Source of the DNA: Labedella populi
GTDB taxonomy: Bacteria; Actinomycetota; Actinomycetes; Actinomycetales; Microbacteriaceae
DNA length: 64,000 nt
Direction of reading: 5' to 3'
Assembly (NCBI RefSeq): GCF_004078655.1
Contig: NZ_RZNC01000004.1
Span: forward strand, 62,001-126,000
Below are positions 44,079 through 53,000 of the stretch, piece after piece (positions within the stretch are counted from its first letter, which is position 1; each line of letters starts with the position of its first letter). Under the pieces are notes generated by a model. The model was not told the origin of the DNA. It did not search any database and was given only the letters and a program-made list of their open reading frames with translations. The position numbers and the translations under genes were made by a program.

Positions 44079-45109
44079 GCGCCGCACCCGAATCCCGCGC
44101 CGGACGACACGAGTGGGTCGATGCCGGCCGCGGCCTCGCGATCGTCCTCGTCGCGCTCTACCACGCGACGGACTGGCTCTCCGTGGGTTTCGATACGACG
44201 GCATGGCATGCGGCGAGCGCCGTGCTCGCGACCCTCCGCATGCCTCTCTTCTTCGTCCTCGCCGGACTGTTCGCGGGCAAGTGGCTCGCGGCATCGTGGC
44301 GATCCCTGTGGAACAGCAAGCTGTCGCTCTTCGTCTGGGTCTTCCTCGTGTGGGGGGCGATCGGTTCACTGGCGTCCGTCGTCGGCCGACTCCTGCAGGG
44401 GTACGAGATCGCCGAGTTCAGCCCTCCGGCGATCCTCCGTGCGTGGCTGCTCTCCCCCATCGCGCCGCGGTTCGAACTCTGGTTCATCTGGGCGCTCGCC
44501 CTCTTCTTCGTCGCGGCGAAGCTCCTGCGCCGGGTCGACCCCCGTATCCAGCTCACCGTCGCGGCTCTCGTGTCCGCCGCCGCCCTGAGCGGGTGGGAGA
44601 CCCCCAACATCGGGTGGAGCGGCGTCCTCAAGTACTTCGTCTTCTTCCTCGCGGGGCTCTACCTCAAGGAGCACGTCCTGCGACTCGGGCGCCGCCGGCC
44701 CGGACCGCTCCTCTTCGGCGCCGTCGCCGCCTGGGCGGCCCTCTCGATCGCCGTCCCGCTCTTCGGTCTCCGCACCGTCCCCGGCCTGTACTTCGTGAAC
44801 TGCGTACTGGGCGTCGTCGCGGGGGTGATGATCGCCCGCGTGCTCGTCCGCGTGCCGCGTCTGCCCGCGATCGGCGCGAACACCCTGCCGGTGTACCTCA
44901 CCCACACTCCCGTCATCATCCTCACGACGGTCGTGCTCGTGCTGCTCGACGGGATCGTCCCGCTCGACGTCCTCGTCCCGGTCCTGCCGCCCCTCGTCGC
45001 GCTCACCGCGATCACACTGTCCCTCGTCCTGAGCGGACTCGCTTCGCGCGGTCTCTTCGCCATCCTCTACCGGGCGCCGCACCGCCTCAGCGTGCTCGCC
45101 GCACGATGA
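44075..45109 (+). CDS. Acyltransferase 3 family membrane protein
   Basis: A 344-residue protein with about ten transmembrane helices. WVDAGRGLAIVLVALYHATD (residues ~14-33) contains the conserved Arg/His of acyltransferase-3 (OafA-like) enzymes, which O-acetylate or succinylate surface sugars. MPLFFVLAGLFAGKWL is the usual second helix. ATG at 44075 overlaps the polymerase stop. It likely modifies the EPS repeat unit. Confidence 0.88.
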   Translation: MSAAPESRAGRHEWVDAGRGLAIVLVALYHATDWLSVGFDTTAWHAASAVLATLRMPLFFVLAGLFAGKWLAASWRSLWNSKLSLFVWVFLVWGAIGSLASVVGRLLQGYEIAEFSPPAILRAWLLSPIAPRFELWFIWALALFFVAAKLLRRVDPRIQLTVAALVSAAALSGWETPNIGWSGVLKYFVFFLAGLYLKEHVLRLGRRRPGPLLFGAVAAWAALSIAVPLFGLRTVPGLYFVNCVLGVVAGVMIARVLVRVPRLPAIGANTLPVYLTHTPVIILTTVVLVLLDGIVPLDVLVPVLPPLVALTAITLSLVLSGLASRGLFAILYRAPHRLSVLAAR

Positions 45110-45177
45110 CCACGACCGGCTCGCGCGGCGGGGCGGGTGTGCGTCAGCCCGCCGACGACCAGACGGAAGGACCGGAC

Positions 45178-46224
45178 ATGACCCGGCAGAAGCCCATCCT
45201 CGTGCAGCAGTCGTTCCCGGAGCCGCGCCCGACGACGAATCCGTACATCGTCATGCTGCGCGACAATCTCGAGGCCACTGACGGGATCGAGGTGCGCACG
45301 TTCTCCTGGCGGCGCGCGCTGCTCGGCCGCTACGACGTCTTCCATGCGCACTGGCCGGAGATCCTCGTGACGGGTCACTCCCCCGTCAAGACGGCGGCTC
45401 GGTCCCTTCTCACCGCGCTGCTCGTCGCGCGCTGGAGGGTGACCCGCACGCCCGTCGTCCGCACCGTGCACAATTTGCACCGCCCGGACGGGCTCGGGCG
45501 CACCCAGTCCGCGCTCCTCGGGGTGATCGAGCGCGCGACGGCGCACGCAATCGTCCTCAACGAATCGACGGTCCTCGACGACTCCACCGTGCTTCCGAGG
45601 CACACCCCGACGACCCTCGTCCTGCACGGGCACTACCGTGACTGGTTCGCCCGTTTCCCACAGCGGGATGCCGTGCCCGGCCGGTTCAGCTACTTCGGTC
45701 TCATCCGACGGTACAAGGGGGTCGACTCTCTCCTGCGCGCGTTCCACGGGCTCCCCGGCGCCTACAGCCTCCGTATCGCGGGCAAGGCGCGCGCCGACGA
45801 GCTGGCCCTCGAGCTCACGGCCCTCGCGAACCGGGACGAGCGGGTGGACTTGACCCTCGAGTTCCTGAGCGAGCCCGAACTCGTCGACGTCGCCCGGCAG
45901 GGTGAACTCGTCGTCCTCCCCTACCGGGAGATGCACAACTCGGGCGGCGCGCTCGCCGCCCTCTCGGTCGACCGCCCCGTGCTCGTCCCAGCCAACAAGG
46001 TCAACGCTCGCCTCGCTCACGAGGTCGGCGACGGCTGGGTGCACCAGTACGAGGGGGAACTCGACTCCGCGACGCTGCGCTCGGCGATGGCCGCTGTGCA
46101 AGCGGGCGGGCGATCCGCGCGACCGGACCTCTCGCGTCGCGACTGGGATCGAGCGGGTCGCGCCCACCTCACCGCATACCGCGAGGCCCTGTCGTCCCGG
46201 TCAGGTCGTCGACGTGGACGCTGA
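45178..46224 (+). CDS. Glycosyltransferase (GT-B fold)
   Basis: A 348-residue enzyme. DVFHAHWPEILVTGHSP and TVHNLHRPDGLGRTQSALL mark the acceptor half. YFGLIRRYKGVDSLLRAFHG and LPYREMHNSGGALAALSVDR mark a GT4-like donor half. The exact family and sugar are not clear. The ATG at 45178 has GAAGGA 6 nt before it. An ATG at 45106, overlapping the upstream stop, would add 24 residues but lacks a binding site. Its 3' end overlaps the convergent GT2 gene by 24 bp. Confidence 0.82.
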   Translation: MTRQKPILVQQSFPEPRPTTNPYIVMLRDNLEATDGIEVRTFSWRRALLGRYDVFHAHWPEILVTGHSPVKTAARSLLTALLVARWRVTRTPVVRTVHNLHRPDGLGRTQSALLGVIERATAHAIVLNESTVLDDSTVLPRHTPTTLVLHGHYRDWFARFPQRDAVPGRFSYFGLIRRYKGVDSLLRAFHGLPGAYSLRIAGKARADELALELTALANRDERVDLTLEFLSEPELVDVARQGELVVLPYREMHNSGGALAALSVDRPVLVPANKVNARLAHEVGDGWVHQYEGELDSATLRSAMAAVQAGGRSARPDLSRRDWDRAGRAHLTAYREALSSRSGRRRGR

Positions 46225-47211
46225 GTTCGTGTCGGCGCGCCGATACTCCTTGTACGAGTACCCGATGAGCCCGGATACCATGCCGGCGCCTCTCGCGACC
46301 GTCCTCACTCCCTTCGCCCGGTGGCGGAGCGAGCGTGTGACCGCGCCGAGGACGAATCGCGCGGCTCCTCCGGCGACACGGACGAGTCCCTTGACGACAC
46401 ACGTTGCTCGCACACGCCACCGCGCTGCAGCGCCGTCCGCGAGGGCGACGGAGGTGAGGGTCCAGCTGTTGCCGCTGCGGAAGGCGCGGCGCACGACCCA
46501 GTCGCGCGTCACTCGAGAGGCGGGGACGACATCCCACACGATCGCCTCGTCGCACCACACCAGTCGCCCGGTGCGCGCGAGCGTCCGCGAGAACATCGTG
46601 TCGCCGCCCCCCGTGATCCCGAACACCGGATCGAATTCGAGCCCGATCTCGCGCACGACGCGCAGGTCGAGCAGCAGGTTGTTCGTGGCAGCGACCTCGA
46701 CGGTCGTACCGGTGGTCAACCGCCTGCGGGAGAAGAACTCCCCCGCCGTGACCCACGCGTCGGGCTCCACCGCGAAGCGTGAGATGACGGGTCCGACGAC
46801 GCCCACCGCGTCGGACGCCTCGAACGTGTCGAGCAGCAGGGACAACCACCGCTCCGTCGGGCGCTCGTCGTCGTCGATGAAGACGAGGACGTCGTCCGCC
46901 GTCGCCGCTGCTTCGGCGAGCGCCCGGTTACGACCGGCCGTGATGCCGGAGACGGGCTCGACGTGGTACCGGATGGGGACCGACGGACGCGACGCCGCAT
47001 ACTTTTCGACGATCCCGCGCGCGCTCTCCTCCGGATCGTTGTCGACGACGATGACGGATGCGGAGCCCACACGGTCCCGGACGGACTCGGCCTGGTCGGC
47101 GAGCAACGGCAGCGTCTCCGCGATGTCCTCGGGGCGACGGAACGTGAGGACGGCGATACTCACTCGAGCATCGGTCAGGGCTGCACGCGGGCTGGGCGTG
47201 TCGAGGCTCAT
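46201..47211 (-). CDS. Glycosyltransferase family 2 protein
   Basis: A 336-residue GT-A enzyme. VSIAVLTFRRPEDIAETLPL (residues ~17-36) begins the nucleotide-binding fold, DDVLVFIDDDERPTERWL carries the metal-binding DxD-type aspartates (~106-115), and FGITGGGDTMFSRTLAR is the acceptor region. A short hydrophobic and basic C-terminal part may bind the membrane. ATG at 47211 has AAGGA 6 nt upstream. It is the only glycosyltransferase of the locus on the minus strand, divergent from the flippase gene. Confidence 0.88.
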   Translation of the reverse strand: MSLDTPSPRAALTDARVSIAVLTFRRPEDIAETLPLLADQAESVRDRVGSASVIVVDNDPEESARGIVEKYAASRPSVPIRYHVEPVSGITAGRNRALAEAAATADDVLVFIDDDERPTERWLSLLLDTFEASDAVGVVGPVISRFAVEPDAWVTAGEFFSRRRLTTGTTVEVAATNNLLLDLRVVREIGLEFDPVFGITGGGDTMFSRTLARTGRLVWCDEAIVWDVVPASRVTRDWVVRRAFRSGNSWTLTSVALADGAAARWRVRATCVVKGLVRVAGGAARFVLGAVTRSLRHRAKGVRTVARGAGMVSGLIGYSYKEYRRADTNSASTSTT

Positions 47212-47263
47212 CGGGGTTCCTTCTTCTCGTGAGCGGTCGGCGGCCGACGGCCGCCGTCGGATC

Positions 47264-47283
47264 GACCCCCACCCTACGGGGTC
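47264..47283. promoter_or_regulatory. Inverted repeat enclosing the -10 box of the minus-strand GT2 gene
   Basis: On the minus strand GACCCC-GTAGGGT-GGGGGTC: a TAGGGT -10-like box (47276-47271) sits between C and G runs resembling the EPS promoter element, but here the site covers the core promoter. Occupancy would be expected to repress. Confidence 0.45.
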
Positions 47284-47361
47284 TCGGCCGCCCGCCACGG
47301 GCGGTATCCACGGGAGGCCACGGCCGCTCCGCCACCACGACGACACGAAGGACCGCTCTCG

Positions 47362-48903
47362 ATGACGACGAGGACCGCTCAGCCATCCGCCGCCGGCGAG
47401 TTCGGTCGCCACGCCGCTCGTGGCGCCGTCGTCACCTTCGGCGGGCAGCTCGTGCGCATCGTCGTCCAGATCGGCGGTCTGGCCGTCCTCGCGCGACTCC
47501 TCGACAAGGAGGACTACGGCATCTTCGCGATGGTCATGGTCATCGTCGGGATCTCGGAGGTGTTCCGCGACTTCGGCCTCTCGAACGCCGCGGTGCAGGC
47601 GGCGACCCTCAGTTCGCGCCAGCGCGACGTGCTCTTCTGGGTCAACTCCGGAATCGGCCTCGCTCTCGGCGTCATCGTCTTCGGCGTCGCCTACGGCGTC
47701 GCCGCCCTCTACGGCCGACCCGAACTCGTCGCGCTCACACAGTTCATGGGCATCACGTTCGTCTTCAACGGCCTCGCGACACAGCATCGCGCCTCGCTCA
47801 ATCGCGACCTCCGGTTCCTGTCGCTGACCATCATCGACACAACGGCGGCCGTCCTCGCCCTCGTCGTCGCGATCGCGCTGTCGCTCGTCGGGTTCGACTA
47901 CTGGGCGCTCGCCTGGCAGATGGTCTCGCTCGCCTTCGTGACCCTCGTCCTGAGCCTCGGCGCCGCCCGCTGGCTCCCCCGGCTGCCGAAGCGCGGCACC
48001 GATATGACCGGGTTCTACCGGTTCGGGTGGAACACCGTCGCGACGCAACTCGTGCACTACACGGCCAACAACATGGACTCCTTCGTCATCGGACTCCGAC
48101 TCGGCGCTCGCGAACTCGGCATCTACAACCGCGGCTTCCAGCTGCTGATGAATCCGCTGAACCAACTCCGGGCGCCCGCGACCCGCGTGGCCGTCCCGCT
48201 CCTCTCGCGCCTGCAGGAGCAGCACGACCGCTTCGACGCGTACATCCTGCGCGGCCAGATCGCGCTCGGCTACACGCTCGTCGCCGGCCTCGGACTCGTC
48301 GCGGGCGCCGCTGAGCCCGTCGTCTCGATCGTCCTCGGGGAACGCTGGGCGGAGGTCACCCCCGTGCTGCGACTGCTCATCGTCGCGGGCGCGTTCCAGA
48401 CCCTCGCCTATGTCGCCTACTGGGTCTTCGTGTCCCGCGCGCTCACGGGGGCCCTCTTCCGGTTCACGCTCATCACCGCGACGATGAAGATCGTGTTCGT
48501 TCTCATCGGATCGCAATGGGGCGTCGTCGGCGTCGCCGCCGGCTACGCCCTCGAACCGGTGCTGTCCTGGCCCCTGGCGCTCTGGTGGCTCACCCGCTCC
48601 ACGCGGATCCCCGTGCGCGCCCTCGTCGCGGGCGTGATCCGCATCGCCTCGGTCTCGATCCTCGGCGGGCTCGCGGCCTACGGCGCGTCCGTTCTCGTCG
48701 ATGCGGCCGGTCCCGTCGTGCAACTCCTCGCGGCGACCACGGCCGCACTCGTCGCCTTCACACTCGCCGCCCTCGTCGTTCCCGCGGTGCGCCGTGACGT
48801 CCTCGAACTCGTGGGCATCGCCCGGGCCGCCCGGCACCGCTCACCACGCGCCGCCGCGCCCGGTGCCACCACTCCCACCGAGCCGGAGGAGACCCCGCTG
48901 TGA
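47362..48903 (+). CDS. Wzx-type lipopolysaccharide/EPS flippase
   Basis: A 513-residue member of the polysaccharide transport (MOP) superfamily with 12-14 predicted helices. The N-terminus GAVVTFGGQLVRIVVQIGGL and LARLLDKEDYGIFAMVMVIV are typical of Wzx/TuaB-like flippases, as is NMDSFVIGLRLGARELGIYN. It moves lipid-linked repeat units to the outer face. ATG at 47362 has GAAGGA 8 nt upstream. Its end overlaps the next start (GTGA). Confidence 0.92.
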   Translation: MTTRTAQPSAAGEFGRHAARGAVVTFGGQLVRIVVQIGGLAVLARLLDKEDYGIFAMVMVIVGISEVFRDFGLSNAAVQAATLSSRQRDVLFWVNSGIGLALGVIVFGVAYGVAALYGRPELVALTQFMGITFVFNGLATQHRASLNRDLRFLSLTIIDTTAAVLALVVAIALSLVGFDYWALAWQMVSLAFVTLVLSLGAARWLPRLPKRGTDMTGFYRFGWNTVATQLVHYTANNMDSFVIGLRLGARELGIYNRGFQLLMNPLNQLRAPATRVAVPLLSRLQEQHDRFDAYILRGQIALGYTLVAGLGLVAGAAEPVVSIVLGERWAEVTPVLRLLIVAGAFQTLAYVAYWVFVSRALTGALFRFTLITATMKIVFVLIGSQWGVVGVAAGYALEPVLSWPLALWWLTRSTRIPVRALVAGVIRIASVSILGGLAAYGASVLVDAAGPVVQLLAATTAALVAFTLAALVVPAVRRDVLELVGIARAARHRSPRAAAPGATTPTEPEETPL

Positions 48904-49877
48904 GCAACGACCCCTCGCGCCCCGACACCGCTCCAGACGACCAGCCGGATGCACGGTTCACCCGCTCCGCGGTCATCGTCGTCAACTACGGCTCGACCGA
49001 TCTACTCGCCTCGAACCTCACGGTCCTCACGCGCGCGGCCCCGGGCCTCACGACCGTGATCGTCGACAACTTCACGAGTGCCCTCGAGCGCGAGAACCTG
49101 CGCCACCTCGCGGCACACGAGGACTGGATCCTCGTGGAGCCACCCGTCAACCTCGGCTTCGGCGTCGGCATGAACCGGGGAGTCGACGCGGCGCACGAGC
49201 ACGGCGCCGAACGGTTCCTGCTGCTGAACCCGGACGCCGTGATCACCGCGGATGCGGCTGCCGACCTGTTTGCCACGGTCGAACGCGATCCCCGCGCCCT
49301 CGTCGCACCGCGCATCCTCCGCCCGGACGGATCGGTCTGGTTCGCCGGATCGGACCTCTACCTCGACGACGGCCGCATCCGCTCACGCCGGCGGCGACTC
49401 GACTCCGTACCCGCCGATCGCATCGAACCCTGGCTCACGGGAGCGTGCCTCGCCGTCTCACTCGAGCTCTGGACGACGGTCGGCGGCTTCTCCGACGACT
49501 ACTTCCTGTACTGGGAGGACGTCGACCTCTCACGCCGCGTCGTCGACGCGGGCGGGTCGCTCGTGCTGCGCGACGACGTCACGGCCGAGCACGCCCAAGG
49601 CGGCACCCAAGCGACCGGACACTCCTCAGCGGGTCAGCCCAAATCGGCGACCTACTACTACTACAACATCCGCAACCGCCTGCTCTTCGCCGCCGTACAT
49701 CTCGACGACGCCGACTTCCGCGCATGGAGCAGGCACTCGCGAGCCGTCGCGTGGGAGATCCTGCTCCAGGGCGGTCGCCGGCAGCTCCTCGACTCGACGG
49801 CTCCTCTCCGTGCCGCCTTCCGCGGCTTGCGCGACGGCCGGCGCCTCGCCCGTCGCATCCGACGCTCGACCCCCTGA
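48900..49877 (+). CDS. Glycosyltransferase family 2, rhamnosyltransferase-like
   Basis: A 325-residue GT-A enzyme. AVIVVNYGSTDLLASNLTVL starts the fold (residues ~23-42), VNLGFGVGMNRGVD and FLLLNPDAVIT (with the DxD-position Asp) follow, and FLYWEDVDLSRRV matches the WbbL-like rhamnosyltransferase motif. GTG at 48900 overlaps the flippase stop. Last plus-strand gene of this operon, ending in a strong terminator. Confidence 0.88.
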   Translation: MSNDPSRPDTAPDDQPDARFTRSAVIVVNYGSTDLLASNLTVLTRAAPGLTTVIVDNFTSALERENLRHLAAHEDWILVEPPVNLGFGVGMNRGVDAAHEHGAERFLLLNPDAVITADAAADLFATVERDPRALVAPRILRPDGSVWFAGSDLYLDDGRIRSRRRRLDSVPADRIEPWLTGACLAVSLELWTTVGGFSDDYFLYWEDVDLSRRVVDAGGSLVLRDDVTAEHAQGGTQATGHSSAGQPKSATYYYYNIRNRLLFAAVHLDDADFRAWSRHSRAVAWEILLQGGRRQLLDSTAPLRAAFRGLRDGRRLARRIRRSTP

Positions 49878-49885
49878 TCCCGGCC

Positions 49886-49938
49886 GCACGAGAACGGTGA
49901 TGGTGCACGTCCCACGCGCACCATCACCGTTCTCGTGC
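49886..49938. terminator. Bidirectional terminator
   Basis: Perfect 21-bp arms (49886-49906 and 49918-49938; core cgagaacggtgatggtgc), placed between the convergent GT2 and large secreted-protein genes. Confidence 0.9.
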
Positions 49939-49965
49939 ACGCACGGGTGGCGGAGACACGACGAA

Positions 49966-50003
49966 CCGGGTGCGTTTCCCTGAGGGGAGGGACCCGCACC
50001 CGG
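49966..50003 (-). terminator. Second hairpin, end of the large secreted-protein gene
   Basis: ccgggtgcg (49966-49974) pairs with cgcacccgg (49995-50003), enclosing tccct/aggga pairing. It lies 22 bp after the stop of the minus-strand gene. Confidence 0.7.
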
Positions 50004-50025
50004 TGGTCTTCGCCGATCCGACCGG

Positions 50026-53000
50026 TCAGAACCGCTTCACGACGTAGTCGGCGAACCGGATCGTGCCGGGAGCGGTGCTCGACCCGGACACGTAGAACAC
50101 GAGTCCCGTGGTCCCGGCCGTCTGCAGCGCCGCCGTGGTGTCGGTTCGCGACACCTGCCACGTCGCGGGCTCGGTCTGCGCATCAGTCCAGGCCTTCGCA
50201 CGGATCGTCGTCGGCGCCGTGCCGAACACCTGCACTCGGATCGTCACGGTGGAGTCCGCCGCGTACGTCGTGCCCGGCAGGTTGAGCGTCTGCAGCTTCG
50301 TCCCACCGCGGGCGAGCTGCAGCTGGATGGTGCCGTTCGCGGTCAACAGGGCGACGGCGGAGTACTTCTCCGATCCCACCTGGCGACCGACGACCGTGAC
50401 GTACTGGCCGCCTCCCGTCGTGAGCGCCGGGACCACGAAGGACACGACCGAATCGGTCGACGACTCGGAGACGGTGTTGAGGGCGGCCGAGCGGGAGGCG
50501 CCGGCGGCGTTCGTGATGACACCGGCACCGTTCGTGACGGAGAACCCGCTCGCACCACCGCCCACCGTCCAGGGTGCCCCGGACGAAGAGGTGCCCCATC
50601 CGCTCGTGACGGACCGCTGCTCGAACGAGTCGGCCGCGACCGTCTCGGCGTCGGGTGGCGTCGTCACGACGACCGACCGTGTGGTGGTCTCCGTCGCACC
50701 GTCGTCGTCCGTCACCGTGAGTGTCACCGTGTATGTCCCCGCGGCGGCGTACGAGTGCGTCGCCGTGGCGCCGGTCGCCGTGGCGCCATCACCGAAGTTC
50801 CAGGCGTAGCCCGCGATCGAGCCGTCTGCATCGGTCGACGCCGACGCGTCGACCGCGACCGACAGCTCGGTCGGCGTGGCCGTGAACGACGCGGTGGGCG
50901 CCTCGTTCTCGGGCGGCGTGATCACTCCGCCACCGGGGACGACGGCCGTGAAGTCGTCGAACCGGACCGGGATCGGGCCTGTGGTGGTCGAGCCGGAGAT
51001 GTAGCCGGTCGCACCGATCTGGCCGGCGGACTGGAGTGCCGCCGTCGAGTCGGTCGTACTCAACTGCCATGCCGTCGGCTCGGTCTCCCCCGACACCCAG
51101 GCCTTCGTCGTGATCGTCGTGGGCGAGGTTCCCGTCGCCTCGACCTTCAGTCGGAGGGTCGTGCTCGGAGTGACGGCGAGTCCCGGGACGTTCGACTGGG
51201 AGATCACGGTGCCGCTGCGCAGGATCTGGAGCAGGACCGCACCGTTCTGGATGCGCACTCGAGCCGAGTAGTACGCCGTGTTCACCTGGCGGGCGACGAG
51301 GGAGATGTACGCTCCGCCGCCGTTCGCGACGACCGGCGTCGCGACGTCGGCTGCGAGGGTCACATCGGTGACCGACACCTGGTTGAGGCGGGCGTTGCGG
51401 GTGTGACCGGCCGGCAGCGTCATGACGCCGTCGCCCCCCTGGACGGAGAAGGCGGACGCTCCACCCGTCACGGTCCACGGGCCTCCCGTGTCGGCGGTGC
51501 CCCACGCGCTCGTCCCGGTCCGCTCGAAGGCATCCGCGGCGATCGTCGATGAGACGGGCGGAGCGGCGACGGTCACGGACTTGGTGGTCTGCGCGGTCGC
51601 CCCCGTGTCGTCGGTCACCGTGAGGGTGACGGTGTAGTCGCCCGCGGCGGCGTAGGTGTGGTTCGCGGTCGCGCCGGTCGCTGTGCCCTCGTCGCCGAAG
51701 TCCCAGGCGTACGACGCGATCGTCCCGTCGGGGTCGTTCGACGCGGAACCGTCGACGCTCACCGTCAGGCCGGATCCGCTCGCCGTGAAGCTCGCGGTCG
51801 GATTCTGGTTCGCGGGAACCGTCGCCGAGACGATGCGGGTCGTCGTCGCGGTCCCCCCGCGGTTGTCCGTCACGGTGAGGGTCACGAGGTAGTCGCCGGC
51901 CGAACCGTAGGTGTGGGTGGTCGTCGCCCCCGTCGCGGTCTCGCCGTCACCGAAGTTCCAGGCGTAGGACGCGATGGTCCCGTCGGCGTCGCTCGAGGCC
52001 GAGGCGTCGAAGCTTCCCGCGAGGTCGTCCACGGTCGCCGTGAACGACGCGGTGGGCGCCGTGTTCGGAGCCGCCACGGCGACCTCGCGGGTCGTCGTCG
52101 CGGTGCCACCGCGATTGTCGGTCACGAGGAGGGACACCGTGTAGGTGCCGCCCTCGGCATACGAGTGGGTGATCGTCGATCCGGTACCCGTCGTCCCGTC
52201 GCCGAAGTCCCACATCGAGGACACGATCGTCCCGTCGGGGTCCGTCGACGCCGAGGCGTCGAGTGCGACGGAGAGGTCGGTCGCACCGGCCGTGAAGGAC
52301 GCCGTGGGGGCGATGTTGGGCGCGATACCGAGGCCGAGTTCGTGGTGCTGCCCGACCTGCTCGGACGTGAGGGGCGCCGCGTAGACGGCCACCTCGTCGA
52401 TGGCGCCCGCGAAGTACGGCGCGGTGCCGCCCCACGTGGTGTCGCCGCCGATCCGCCAGTAGCCGGTGTAGTCCTGCGCGCCGGTCTGCGGGTTGGTGCC
52501 GACGGAGGCGCCGTCGATGAACATGTTCATGCCCGCGTTGGACTGCTGCGCCACGACGTGGTGCCACTCACCGTCGTTGAACGCGGCGCTCGACGTGACC
52601 GTATTGGCCTGGCCCGTCCAGGTTCCGAAGGTCAGTCGACCGTCGTTCTCCATGTAGACGTGACGGTCGTAGCCGCCGGAGCCGCCGGTCGGGCTCGCTC
52701 CGAAGCCCACGATCTTGCCGCCGCGGGTCGTCGTGGTCTTGAACCAGGCCTCGACGGCATACGTCGTCGGGTTCGAGAACGTCGCGTTGCTCGCGACGCC
52801 GGCCTCGTTCCAGCCCCACCACTCCTCCGTCGGGGCGAAACGCGCCGCGGTGTCGGCGTTGCCGCGGAGCGCGCCCGTCACACCCTTCTCGACGAGTCCC
52901 GTGTACGTGCCCGGGTTGCCGAACGGACCGGAGTCGACGGCCTCCGAGCCGCTCGACTCGCCCAGCCGGTAGTAGAGCGTCGGGTCGAGGGCGAAGACGG

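Noticed and set aside
43795-45177. Long frame running through the acyltransferase gene into the glycosyltransferase at 45178
   Set aside because: The upstream part is Arg/Pro/Ser noise in the wrong frame of the acyltransferase. Only the part from 45178 (or 45106) has glycosyltransferase motifs.
47212-48837. Minus-strand extension of the GT2 frame opposite the flippase gene
   Set aside because: The extension reads as Glu/Asp/Arg-rich shadow of the flippase. The ATG at 47211 has a good binding site and starts the GT2 fold directly.
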